Positions 46,231 through 58,653 of a stretch of DNA of 64,000 bases are shown one piece after another. Both the position numbers and the translations under genes were made by a program. The notes beneath the pieces were generated by a model, which was given only the letters and a program-made list of their open reading frames with translations, ran no database searches and was not told where the DNA came from. How positions within the stretch are numbered: position 1 is the stretch's first letter; each line of letters opens with the position of its first letter. The stretch lies in the NCBI GenBank assembly GCA_037974665.1, contig CM075764.1, positions 79,376,325 to 79,440,324 of the forward strand, in the 5' to 3' direction. The DNA comes from Ehretia macrophylla (lineage: Eukaryota > Streptophyta > Magnoliopsida > Boraginales > Ehretiaceae).

Positions 46231-46529
46231 ATTGACCTTCTTGGACCAAGTTTAGAAGATCTTTTTAACTATTGTAATAGAAGTTCTCCTTCATAAACAG
46301 TGTTGATGCTTGCAGATCAATTAGTAAGTATTCATAAACCAATGACCATTGTTTGCATGTATTCTATGCCTTTGAATGCCAAATATTGTATTTCTGTGGT
46401 TTTGTGCAATTGATCGTACATTTTTTAATGCTTCCATAATAGAGTTGAATACATGCACTCAAGAGGATTTGTTTCATGATATAAAACCTAATAACCTTTT
46501 AATGGGCCTAGGACAAAAAGCAAATCAAG

Positions 46530-47694
46530 TATATCTCCAGGCTTATTTTCAAAATTATAACTCAATTTGGTGCTAAAACCTAGGTATTTATGTACATTAA
46601 CTTAAAGTTATTAGGTAGTGAATTCATGATTGATCAGAAAGTTGCATGGCTTACAGCATTCCTTTTTCGAGTCATGCCTGATCAGCTTGCATTAGTATTT
46701 TTGAGATATCCTGTGAAGAAATGTTATAATGAATTAACTTGTGAGAAATGGAACGACAATGTGAAGTTTACTCTAGTACTTTAAATTGATTCCATAATGC
46801 AATAACATAGTGACATATCCTGATGCAATAGGTACTTTAAATTTTCTAGTGCCTATAATTTAAAAGCAAACCTTTGTTGCAAGATTTGAATTGTGTTGTG
46901 CTTTTTATTTCATATTTGCTCAAGTAATCAATTTCTTTTGTGCCCCCTTGCAATAACATCTTGTGTACTTGATTTGCCACCATATCCATTTTTGTTGCCT
47001 TTATGATAAAAATCAATTTAACCTTCTATTTTCAATCATCATACTTGTTGCATTTTGAGGTAACCAAAATGCTTCGGAAATCAAAATAGATTTTGAGCTT
47101 ATTATCTTTACTGAAGCTGGGATGTTTGTTGGAGTAGATCATCTCCCCTCATAGCACCTTGTTTGTTTCTTTTCCTCTTTTTTGAAGTCGGGGTCATCGA
47201 CTGTAATGATAGTAACTTATCATATTATTTCTTTTCGATGCACAATCTTTTTGTTCATTTTTGCATGAATACCTTCCGAACTGGTGTTGAACCTCATAAC
47301 TCACCCTTTGAATGAGTATTATTACACTCAGAGTAAATGTTTTCCTACTAACTTTAGGTAGTCTATTCATTAATATTTTAACATCTACTAATCTTAAGAG
47401 TTTTATTCAGTCAAATAAGTTGAAAGATGACTCTTTTCTTCAAAAAAACATTTTATCCATTATTGTACACCTCCTAAGCTAATATTTGTAGAACATACAA
47501 AGACTTTTCTATTTTTTCCTTTTAAATTCCTTACAACTAGTAAATCCAAATTCTACTGATTTTCTGTATGACTTTTGGTTTATGGATCTTTTAGCTGATT
47601 TTAATTTGCTTATTTGTTGTTGGTCGTTTTGTTCTTTGTAGTAGTTTCCTTATTGTGGTGATAGTGAAGATGGTAACAAGAATTGTGTTTGATT
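46530..47694. other. Unassigned sequence, possibly CK1 intron
   Basis: It follows the CK1 exon ending AATCAAG. No further kinase exon, repeat or transposon domain was recognised. A 64-codon ORF at 46590-46784 has no family resemblance and is not annotated as a gene. Confidence 0.4.
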
Positions 47695-49089
47695 TATCAT
47701 TGTACTTTTCAATACAATGTCACTTGGCATTCATGCAAGATTAAAATATCTACTTTAGATATTGTCTTGACAAGTAACATTATTATATTTTCCAATACAA
47801 TGCCACTTGGCATTCATGCAAGATTATCATTTAATTAATTCTAATCCCTATTATAATAATTAAATTATGGAAACACCCATTTTTATATTTATACTTTGGC
47901 CCCAGCACTTTTTGTAATTATACTTTTGGCCCGCTTAATAATTAACGTCTAAAATAAATAACGTTAACTCTTTAACGCCTCTCTAACTTAATACCAAGCT
48001 CGTTAATTGTCTTATTCTTGATGCTCTTTTGTGCGTGACTTTCTAGATTCATAACCATATAGCAATGAGGTACTATTAAACGCTTTTAATCTATTCCAAG
48101 AATGTCTCCGTCATTCTCCGGAATACCCTCACGTTCAAGAGTGACGCCTAGTAACATACGTATCATGACAGTTTATACAGTAATAAAGTCCAACTCTTAT
48201 GAATCTATTTATTGTTGAAAATTAGCATGCAGTCCGATCGTTCTATTAAATATGTCTCAATCGAATGAGGACCATGATTCAATTAAGTCCACTAATTTGA
48301 TTCTATACATAGATCTAATAGGTGGAATAAGAGATGACATCTATGGAAAAACCTCTTTCTATCATTCTTACCCTTGTCAAGGATTTCGTCATTCAAACAA
48401 CCGAAACTAGATCGCATAGGACATCTCCTCACGTTCGGAGGTTAACAAATCCAATCTTGAAAATTATCTGTCGGTCTCTATATCACAAGACTAAAATGTG
48501 AGAGGTCTTTACTCACCTTGAAGAAGGAAGGTTTTGTCCAAATGCTAGATTTAGCCCCTGATATATCCGACAGCCGTAATTTCTCAAGTCAAATGATTAA
48601 TTTGCACAGTTGTAACAAATAATAAACTATTAATCCAAAGTCATGTAGTTTATTATTCTGGTCACATTCAATGATCCGTTCCACTAACGATCACTCATAT
48701 GTAAGTTAATCGTATCCCTATGTTGTTATGGCACAAGGCTAGCAACCCTTTATCATTAACATCTCTATGCTAATTAAAGGTAACCACATATGATACCCCA
48801 TACTTTATTATTTTAAACCCAATCAAATAATCTGAGGGCTATGAATCAATTTTAATGTTTATGATATCAAAAAAATATGTCAATGTATTCTAAATGCTTT
48901 TAGAATATATTTCTTCACCGAAAAATATTAAGGACATATTCATATAATAAAACGGAAAATATGAACGTCTCAAACAAGTCAATATGTAAACAAACATATA
49001 GACATAAATGTCATTATGTACAAGTGAATGCCAAAATATCCCCAAAATATGTCATCCATATATATAGCATTTAGGGCATATCTCCAACA
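47695..49089 (-). repeat. 3' LTR of copia-4, truncated
   Basis: The minus-strand start TGTTGGAGATATGCCC is at 49089. It matches the right LTR (for example ACGTTCAAGAGTGACGCCTA in both) down to about 47697. The remaining ~0.67 kb present at 62336-63007 is missing. The break lies inside the 85-bp repeat array. Confidence 0.8.
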
Positions 49090-49102
49090 ATCTCTCACTT
49101 GC
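49090..49102 (-). other. Polypurine tract of copia-4
   Basis: ATCTCTCACTTGC is the complement of GCAAGTGAGAGAT, directly before the LTR. It closely matches the PPT of copia-3. Confidence 0.8.
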
Positions 49103-49203
49103 ACTAATGCTATGATACATATCGTATTAGCACAACACACAATGATATCACATATCCATCTTCCCAAGACGTGGACCTAGCTATGACTGATTCATGGCTA
49201 TGG

Positions 49204-49400
49204 TCAGTGGGTCACCTTTCCAAATGTTTGGACATACTGTGAGACCCTGGTGCCTTTAGCTTGTGCAATAGTTCCATTATAGTCGTAACGCAAAAGTATC
49301 ACAACTAAATGATAAGAACCATTATCAACTTGTATGATTACCTTAATCCAAACAACTTCTTTTGTAACATCAAATATTATAAAAGATATAAAATACATAA
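49204..49400 (-). pseudogene. copia-4 RNase H remnant
   Basis: DVTKEVVWIK, then DYNGTIAQAKGTR match the family's KEAVWLKKF and D-N-x-A-x-x-QAKEPR blocks. Stops and frame shifts lie on either side. Confidence 0.75.
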
Positions 49401-49689
49401 TGAGACGTACAGTTCGTTCAGAACCTTTCTAACTAATTATGCTCCCATTAGATATGAACATGAACCCCGAAATAAACATTATATTATCAATACAAAATCA
49501 AATTTGAACTAGTAAACCCGTCACCAGGGAGTTTACTTTCTCCATTTAACAAAAAAAAGAGATATATATATATATATATATCTTAATGGTATCCAATATT
49601 CTCAATTTGGATAGGATTGACATTCACTCGTAACACTTTACAGGTTACGCAATGTCAAACGTTGTACTTAGTACAACAACTTATGAAGT

Positions 49690-51230
49690 CATCTATTGCT
49701 TAAGCATAAGATGATTTCATCCCAAGTTTGCTATACTACTAGAGTTTCTCGAAAAGTATTCGTCAGAGATGGATTCATTGTCCCAAGGACAATAATTTCT
49801 TTCTTTGATTTCTTTTCGAAAAAAAATATCTTGAAAACCTTCAAGATCACTCTAAGTACAATCTTTGGAATATGTTAAGTAATTTCCTCGTACTATCACC
49901 ATAGCTACGAATTCCCGAGATACGAACGATATCTTCCAAGTATAGAGAACATTTAATATGACTAGACTTTAACCGACATCACATCACTTATATCATCAAC
50001 TATGATAGACAAGTCATCAACATATAGATTGGGAATAATGGTTGGTTGTGCTTCCACTAACTCTTATGCAAACACAAGGTTCTTCCAAGTACATAATGAA
50101 ACTAAACTCCTTTAATTCGTTTGAATTGGATGCAACAATTCTAAGAAATATGCATAGGCTACTAATATCCATGGATTCAAATCAAAATTGTTCTATATGG
50201 ATATCTTCAAAAAGATGTCCATCAAGAACGTAAATTTGAATTCTATTTAGTAGATATAGTAAATGTGCAATAATGATTAGCAAAACAATTGGTAAAAAGA
50301 TTTAAACAATCATTTGTCATTAATGAAATCTCTTATAAACCAATCTAACTTTAAAAGGTTATAAAATTTTTTCCATTAACTTCAATCTTCCTCTCGAAAA
50401 TCACTATTCAGATAAGATTGAATTGTATGGACTATAATCAATATGCATTTTACTAAAACATTTCTTGCAGTAGATATCACATATCAATTCTTTACAAATC
50501 GCAGGATCATCCAAATGATCACTATCTCAAAGACACAAACAACTTTTGTGCATCCAATAAAAGATATCCCCATATTCTCTAGAGGATGAGATACACTACT
50601 AGTTTTGCAAAGATCTTGTGTGATGACATTTCGGATCGAATTGAATAGATTCAATATTTAGGTTTAGGTTATTTTGTGGCTTAGAGAACACTTCCTTAAT
50701 TTCTATTTAGTTAGAATGCATCAACCTTCTCAAACAAAAACCCTTTCTTCAAGAATTATCACAATCTAACATATCAATACAACTTGATCACATAATAAAA
50801 ATTATATTCTTTAAGACTAGGATATAGCACGAAATTACCTTTTCAACCCCAAACTCCCACTTGTCCTTTTTAAAACCTTTACGGTAAAAGCAAGACAATC
50901 CAAAAATTAACACACTTTAATATTTGGTTGTTTTTCAAACTCATATCATATATGAAGTTCTAGGAAAGACAATAGTAGGAATCAAGATCTATTCAATAAA
51001 AGAAATAAGAAAAGTACAACCCACAAGTAAATAGTATGATTAGTCCAACTAATCAACTTTTGCACTAAGTCAAACAAAGTACAATTTCTTCACTAAGAAA
51101 CTCCTATTTAATTGTGGTACATCGGGGGTTGTTAATTACGATACTATACCGAAAAATTGAGATACTCATCCAAATAGTACTTAAGTATTTTAGAATCATG
51201 ATCACATCATAATGCAATAATACTTTTTCC
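49690..51230 (-). pseudogene. copia-4 reverse transcriptase remnant
   Basis: On the minus strand NLYVDDLSI is readable, with the YVDD box at 50013-50024. Surrounding sequence is broken. Limits are approximate. An AT microsatellite at 49562-49582 lies just downstream of it. Confidence 0.7.
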
Positions 51231-51420
51231 TACATTGTTTTTCTACTTTAGTCTAATACTCTTTGAACTTTTCAAAAACTTTAGACATGTTCTTCAACAA
51301 GAACACATAACCTTACTATGACAATCATTAGTGAGGTTACATAAAGGAGAAAACATAGTTGTAGCTTATTCACAAAAAGCTCGTACATCACTATGTACTA
51401 ATCCAAACAATTTTAGTTTC
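51230..51420 (-). pseudogene. copia-4 integrase remnant
   Basis: The minus strand reads GYVFLLKNMSKVFEKFKEY, a stop, then TKVE. This is the block between the first and second Asp of copia integrases. The rest is not readable with confidence. Confidence 0.6.
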
Positions 51421-53370
51421 TTTAACCCTTTATCAAACAAAGGGTGACTCGATTACCTTCCCAAAATAAGATGCATAAGTCGATCCAGAAACCAACTTAC
51501 TCACCATCCTAATATTGGAACTAACTAAGTCATAAAGAAACTACAATTGACTTGGATTACAAAATTTATCCTAAAATATATTCGGTATGTGGTTATAACA
51601 ATTAACAATATATTTGTCATACATTCTTTCGTCCACATTAAGTTAATAAAGACTAAACCATAATGCCCTTAACAACATACATTCATTACATTAATGAATT
51701 TAAGGCATGTTGTATACAAAAGAAACTTCACAATTGCCTTTCATAAGCTTTAGGAATAGACATTATATTCCTAACAAAATTAGATATAATCTTCAAAATA
51801 CAAAATGTGTATAGAAAGTATACAAATTAATTGTCCTTAGCTACAACAACTGTTCCATTTGCTAACACTGAAACCATTCCACGCTACCAAACCACACTTT
51901 GATTAAGATTCTTTCAAAAGCACATACAATTATATTACACAAGAATCAAAACCATAAAGTAATAACAACCATTAACAAATGAGATTTACCATTCATTATA
52001 GCTTCATAGCCTTGACATTCAAGCTATAAAAATATATTGAATAAATCCTCATTTTAATGTCCGATTTATCGGTTATGTAAACACTTTTACATATGCCTTT
52101 ACAATCTTTAATTATCCTTTAGATTATGCTCCCACTAACTAATAGAAATCATCAGATTCGTGTCTTTCTTCTTTGTATTACAGATAATCAAAGATGAAAT
52201 ACGACCGTGAATTGACTTCATTAATATCCTATATTATGCCAATAAAATATGCTTACCACAAAACTCTTTGTAGGTTTAGAATCATATTCCTTTTATATCT
52301 TGTATACTCTTATACAATCAACAAAAGAATATAACTCAATAGCATATTACAGTTTTTTTACTTACCAACCATAAGTACCACACATTTTCCTTTTGACACA
52401 TTATCAAGAAGGAAACTTGAGAACATCCTAATCTAATCATTTGATTAAGTTTCTAAGAACTATTCTTAGACAACATTATTAATCAATAAAGTTTGGTCTG
52501 ATTTATGTGATATAAGTCTAGAATATTAAGAAAAAAAGGGGTTCATGCTTGTAGCCAAAACATGTGAAAAAATAAGATTGCTAGTTGACTCTAACTTGTT
52601 TAATCATTTAACTTGGACTTTAATTAAATGATACCTCCCACTGATTTTATCGAATCTCACACTCCCTAAATGAGAGACTTGAATCTATATAGATTCTATT
52701 AGTAGGTGACCAAATTCTTTTAATCACATATATCCCTCAACCTTTGTGGTATTCTTGGAATATAGGTACCAAGAGTCAACAAATATTTTTTTGTCTTTTT
52801 CTCTAAAAAGGATATGGTCATATTTAGCCCCTAAATCACTTTGATCTCAGCTTTAGTGCGTTCTTAATTAAGTGATTTAGTTAGATTAAGCCTGCCATCA
52901 CCTTGTTATCTAACAATTTGAATCCTATGACCTCAACTTTGGGCTTGGCCATACGATATTGGAAGACAACAACATCACTATGTTTTACTAGTGACTCAAT
53001 AAACTTATTGTGAACTACATCCCTCTACTTTTGGGTTAGACCGGACATAGTCACTTTAAGTTCCATTAAGTCCTAGGATAGCGAAGGGCTACGATAAAAT
53101 ACCTTTTACCATTTTTAATAATCTAATATTAGTTTGCACGTAGGGAGTTTTTTTTTTTGTATTGTTAAGGTCTCACTTTGCACAATAGTTCATTTATAAG
53201 TGAATGTCACATATAAGCAAATGAATAAACACATATGCATAAATCATACATTAAGATCTCATCATGCACAAGTCTACTTATAAGCTAACATCACATAGAG
53301 CAAATAAAATAGCATGTATGCAACACAAACGAATGGTGGATCATGGACTTGGACTTGAAACAAAGAAAAC
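51421..53370 (-). pseudogene. copia-4 gag to integrase region, badly decayed
   Basis: AT-rich sequence with only short frames. The position implies integrase N-terminus, protease and gag. No diagnostic motif (CCHC or DSG) was found. Confidence 0.4.
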
Positions 53371-53375
53371 ATGAC

Positions 53376-55828
53376 TGTCACGCCCCAACTCGACCCCACC
53401 TACGATCAGTCAGGACGCAACGGAATTTCGGCGGCATAACGACAGTAAACAGATTTCCGAGGTTCTAAACCAACCTCATAAAACATCATACATCCCGTAA
53501 TTCCTCAATATAAACAACAACATACAACACAACCATATTATACAATAAAACATCCTCGTTATACGCCTCCGTTCCAACATGACATACAATACCTCAACTT
53601 TATCATACATTTCAAAAGTAAGTTGAGACACAACTACAATTTAACCATAGACAAAAGGAAACCGCTAAGTTAACATCATTTGGTTCATCATCTTTTCAAT
53701 ATCTATTACATTAAGAACCGTAAAGCATATAAAGTCTATTAAACTAATATACAAGACATTTAACAACATAAAGTCATGGGTAAGACTCGGGAACATATGA
53801 CTCATCCACAAAAGGCACATTTTCCACATTCTCCTCTTCAGGAGGCACGTACCCGTAATCTTGTGAAAGTACACCTGAAACATGCATTAATAGAGAGTGA
53901 GCTTATATACATAAGCCCAGTGAGGATCCGATAGATCTCGACAGTATTCACTACGCTCCTTGGATTTAGTCCTTTGAGCAAGTAAACACACAACAACAAT
54001 AATAACATAAATAAAGCTATCATCACATAACTATATGACCATTCAATAAGGATACTCTATTTGGTGTAGCTCCAAACGCCATCACGATCTCAACCGTTCT
54101 TCTTATAACTCCCCATTACTCACGCACCCGAGGTACCTCACTATCCCCTTCCCTCCATGACATCTCCGTCATGCGAGCTGGGGGTAGCCTATAGCAGTCA
54201 TGCCGGTTTCAACCCGACAGCCCGACGCTGCCCGAGAGGTGGCACACACATACCAAGGCTCCATATTCATCAATCATCATGCAAGCATAAATCGATCAAT
54301 CAATTGGGAGATCAGCAACAAGAGTGCCCGATTCCCGCATTCAATAATAATCAATCAATAACATCAATATAACATCAATATAACATCAATATTAAATTAA
54401 ACATCAAACAACGTAGTTAGATGACAAAGTAGGCCATCTAACCGGACATGCATAATATTCATAATTAAACTCTAAATTACTCAACAACAACTCACCATTC
54501 ATCACTCGAACACTACCCAACCATCTAAGGCATCGTTCAAGAAATTAAAGAATGACAACCTAACTTCTAAAATTCATAACTTACAATCTACTAATCCAAA
54601 CATTGCCAAATCAGTTCCTATCACTCACCCATTCAACCTACTACATTAGCCCTCTCGGAAATCCACCATAACACCTCCAAAACATGCCCGATAACCCTAA
54701 AACCCTATGACGTCATGGCTGGATTTTTCGGATTTTCACACAAACAATATAATCGAAAATTCGGCATTACAACAGCGCTAACACGTAATTATCAAGTATT
54801 TAGAAATCGACGGCAATCGATTTCGAGCAACGCAACTCAATTAAATCAACTTTGAACATTTTAATCAAAATTAAATACCCGGAAAATAAAAACTATGCTA
54901 TATCCGACAGAAACTCGTAGTATTAGTATATAATGATCCCTAGCATGCAAGGAGCAATAATCTAACATCAGATTTCAATTCTAACGGTTCAATCTTCATT
55001 TATACGCAAAAACACAAAAATGACATTTTGAGATCTAGAATTTTTCTCTCACCCTTGATGCGATATAAGCCTAGGAATGCGTGCAATGCGTGCCCAACAA
55101 GCGGAATCCAAGTCGGTGCGAAGTTTCACGGACAAAAACTAGGTTTTTCTTTGAAAAATTGGATTGAAAAGCTTTAAAATTCTCTTTCTTTTTCTCTCCT
55201 CTATCTCTCGGCCATGTGTGTGTTTGTTGAGTGTGTTTTGTGTTGTGTGAGTGTGTGTTGATGACAAGGAGTATTTAAAAGCTTGGTCAATTAAAAAAAT
55301 GCAAAGTCAAAGTTAGTTTTAATAGGTATTTTTGTGTTTTTAATGACTTTAATTGCATTTTAGTGCTCACCAAGTTAAAAATAATTATGCCACCCCCAAG
55401 ATATCTCAAGTGGATTATTTTTAGGTGACAAGAAGTTTTACATTCAAAGAATTCCACCCGAGTCGGCTTAAAACTCGATTTTCGCAAAAGTCGGTGTAAA
55501 AACCCTAATAAATTCTTAAGCCGATTTTAAAACCGTTTTCATCAAACACAGGTCTATTAAAGTCCGTGGACTAGGTCTAGAAGGGTTAAAAAGACCAGTT
55601 TCAAAATTATAGCGGACGTGTTTCGAAAACACTATTCACTGAAAATCGACGATAAATTTTCTGACTCCGTTTTTGATGAAAATTTCATGAATGCACATTT
55701 AGCACGTATTAGAAGTATTGAAATCAAAATTATAACTTTCTAGGTCCTATAGCACATAAACAGGTCATATGCACGCAAAACGAGGTAAAGCACGTATTAC
55801 GAGATAAGCAAGAAAGTGGGGTTTCACA
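53376..55828 (-). repeat. 3' LTR of LARD-2 (2453 bp)
   Basis: Plus strand TGTCACGCCCCAACTCGACC to GTGGGGTTTCACA. The hairpin GAAATCGA-CGGCAA-TCGATTTC is at 54803-54824. Confidence 0.92.
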
Positions 55829-55864
55829 TTCTCCCCTCCTTAAAACAATTGCGTCCGCGCAATT
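55829..55864 (-). other. PPT and preceding stem-loop of LARD-2
   Basis: TTCTCCCCTCCTTAA (PPT complement), then AATTGCG (55847-55853), TCCG, CGCAATT (55858-55864), identical to LARD-1. Confidence 0.85.
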
Positions 55865-58346
55865 CTCGAACTGATAGACAATTAAATCCTCAATCGTTAC
55901 GCATAACAATACTTCTCTTAGTTCCCATTTATCTCTTAGGATGACAACTAACCAAAGACCTCAAAAGAACAAACTCTGTTGACTGCAAGTTGATGATCAT
56001 AGTTCCAAGACAATCTCCAATTCATAATTCTCTCCTACCTAATATCATATTGCATATGAAAGAAATCGCAACTCCAAAGTCCTAGCATGACACCACTACT
56101 TATCAATCATCCCCTACTACACAAAAGAGCTCTATGAACACTCCAAGGGTTTAAAAACTCATTTACGATAACATGAATGATTATTGATCAAGGAAATATC
56201 TCAAAAGTGACATTTGTCAGAATATGGCTCTTATGAAATTTACAAGGAAATACGAATATGAAAAATCATATTCGAGCCAACAATCAAGTGAACAGGAGGT
56301 CAAATAGGTTAGAGGATCAAGAGGTTAAAAGTTTAATAAGGAAGCATGATAACTAAGATAAGAAATGTCTCAGCACCTTTTAGTTAAATAAGTACGAACA
56401 AAGGATAATGGCGAGTCAAAACAGTACTGGGTATGTTGAACAAAAATTCCTGAACAAGTAGATATTTCAATTCTCGATGATTGTTCAAGGAACCAACAAG
56501 TAAGTTGTACTTGAGGCGAAATGAAATTAAGAAATAAGAGATGATTAATTCAATAGAAACATGAGTGGCAAGAGTATCTCAGCACGCAATACCAAAGAAG
56601 CACGAATAAGAAATGATAACAATAGGACAGTGCCGAGTACTTTGAGTGAGCAATTACAAGCAAAGTAATGACTCTGGATTTAATAATAAAACAATAGGAT
56701 TAACAAAGATCAACAAGAATGACAATGATGTACTTAGGTAGAGAGTACATCAAGCAGGTGAAATTCGAATAAGTAAAATGGTATACCAAAGGAAAAATTA
56801 CTTTCAAATGAGTAGTAATAGGATGAAATGAAATATTGAAACGAATGGCTAGAGATATAGAATGGAATATAGAAGTCTCAAACCTTAACTCCAATAAGCG
56901 ACATTGCTATAAGAAGCAAATATGAATGTTAAGAATGGAAACAATGTCAAATGAGTATAGGATCCATTAATCCAATAAGCAAACTTTCAAGAAACAATTG
57001 ATAGGCTAGAAAAATGTAACTCTCTCTCAAATAAGTGAGAATAGAGTAGAAAAGAATAATAAGACCGATAGAATTATGAAGCACAGGAAGGGTGTCCCAC
57101 CTACACACTTAAACACCAACAAGTCAAATCCTACAATTTATCTCCTACCAAAACAAGACACTAAGGAGATTTAGAGAACCTAAGGAGTCACAACAATCAC
57201 CAAACAAGATAAATCACTCCAAAATTTATATTTCGTACCAGACCAATCACTAAACAAGATAAATCACCGATTACCGAACAAGATTAACTAATGAAGACTC
57301 CAAAATCTGATAACACAATACAGATTCATACTAACCCATTATAACACAAGCGAATCCTCAATCAACAATTTAGAAAGTCATACCACCTAGAACTCAAAAG
57401 CTTGATATAGGCAAGTAAATGTTCAGTCACCAAAATGCATTCTTATTTCCTCAAATAATTCTATCTCCGAACAATTGCATCTTCGAATAAAGTAACTTTA
57501 GTCAGGAATCACTCCAATTATTTCCAAGGTTTAAAGATCAAAACTCCAAAATATCCATTAATAATATAGCAATCCCAAATAGTAGAAATATTCACAAGTT
57601 ATACCACACTTCATTCCATTCACAAATATACATCACTAATTCCTCAAATAAATTCATTCTAAAATAACCTCAAGAAAGTATAATCTGAGTTGAGACTCCA
57701 AAAGTGTCTAATCACAACCTCACAAAAACCTCAACTTATGATTCATCTCCAAGTAATAATAAGTTAAACATGACAACAAAAGTAATTATAATCATCAAGA
57801 TACGTTGCTATTTCATCGAACAACTTCATTCTCGCTAAAGGAACATCAAGATCAATCCACTAAGCCGAAACTAAAATCCATAAGCATAACAATTAAAATC
57901 TTACTGATAAACTTCTAGGATAATAATAATTCAAAATCATGGCCTATCTCTATTTCCGAAAGCTCTTACAATCACCCTAGACATTAAAAGGTCACTCACG
58001 AGTTAAAACATGTATGCAACTATATCATATGAAAGACAAATACAACGTAAGACACAATTATCATATAATGCAACATTATCACATAACACACAATTCAACA
58101 TATAAGAAGCCAACATCACATAAACAGGTTATATAACATAAGTAAGTTATAAACAATTAAAGTCACATAAGCAACAAACTTCACATAAGACAAGTTGATC
58201 ACGTAACTCACATTGGCCACTTAAAGTACATTGAGCACCTAAAGCACGTTGTTTCACATCAGCTAGTTATAAACAATTAAAAGCACATAAACAACTAACT
58301 TCACACAAGGCACTTTGATCACATAAAACACAATTGTCACATAATA

Positions 58347-58410
58347 CACATTAATCACATAATGCACATTAATCACATAATGCACATTAATCACATAATG
58401 CACATTAATT
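58347..58410 (-). repeat. 18-bp tandem array in the LARD-2 leader
   Basis: CACATTAATCACATAATG occurs three times in a row (58347-58400) plus a partial copy. LARD-1 has one full copy plus a partial one at the same place. Confidence 0.85.
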
Positions 58411-58633
58411 TCAACACATTGAGTACGTATAACACGTTATCACATAAAACATATTGACCACATTAATTCACTTAACACACAAGGCATATTGGTCACATAG
58501 AAAGTTAGACACATAAGTAAATTAATCACATAAACATATTAACATATCTTTCACTTTTCTTTCACTTAATACATACTTGCATGCTTAGACCACTACCCAC
58601 ATTCCGAGGATACCCCGGCTGACAGCTAACATG

Positions 58634-58645
58634 CGCTCTGATACC
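58634..58645 (-). other. Primer binding site of LARD-2
   Basis: GCTCTGATACCA, complement of TGGTATCAGAGC, a few bases before the LTR at 58654. Confidence 0.92.
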
Positions 58646-58653
58646 ACTTAAAC

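Larger units (their letters stand above)
39563..46235. other. Target duplication ATTGA around the TRIM+B3 composite
   Basis: ATTGA at 39563-39567 and at 46231-46235. Removing one copy together with 39568-46230 restores the CK1 codons V-I-D-L-L. This fixes the empty site independently of the transposon ends. Confidence 0.85.
39508..46529 (+). pseudogene. Casein kinase I (CK1) pseudogene, split by TRIM+B3
   Basis: Exon 39508-39567 reads GILNLKWFSIE, a one-base deletion near 39543, then EYNVMVI. It resumes after the insertion at 46236 with DLLGPSLEDLFNYCNR, a stop or indel pair, and TVLMLADQL. A GTAAGTATT donor follows at 46324. An exon from 46443 gives VEYMHSRGF, then an indel destroying the HRD motif, then DIKPNNLLMGLGQKANQ. 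These are consecutive kinase blocks of plant CK1 (Ser/Thr kinase) up to the catalytic loop. The ATP-binding lobe and later exons are not present here. Loss of the HRD motif and the frameshifts show it is not functional. Confidence 0.88.
55829..58653 (-). other. Non-coding internal region of LARD-2
   Basis: It is collinear with the LARD-1 internal region, roughly 95% alike by eye. The short frames of LARD-1 are only partly open here. No retroelement domain was recognised. Confidence 0.85.

Noticed and set aside
40161-46235. CCTGA/ATTGA as the individual target duplication of B3
   Set aside because: Only three of five bases agree, and the CK1 reading frame shows the true empty site is ATTGA on the far side of the TRIM. 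A mutated duplication remains possible and is included as the alternative in the composite finding.
46590-46784. 64-codon ORF after the CK1 exon
   Set aside because: No similarity recognised, no splice context, and it stands in AT-rich intron-like sequence.
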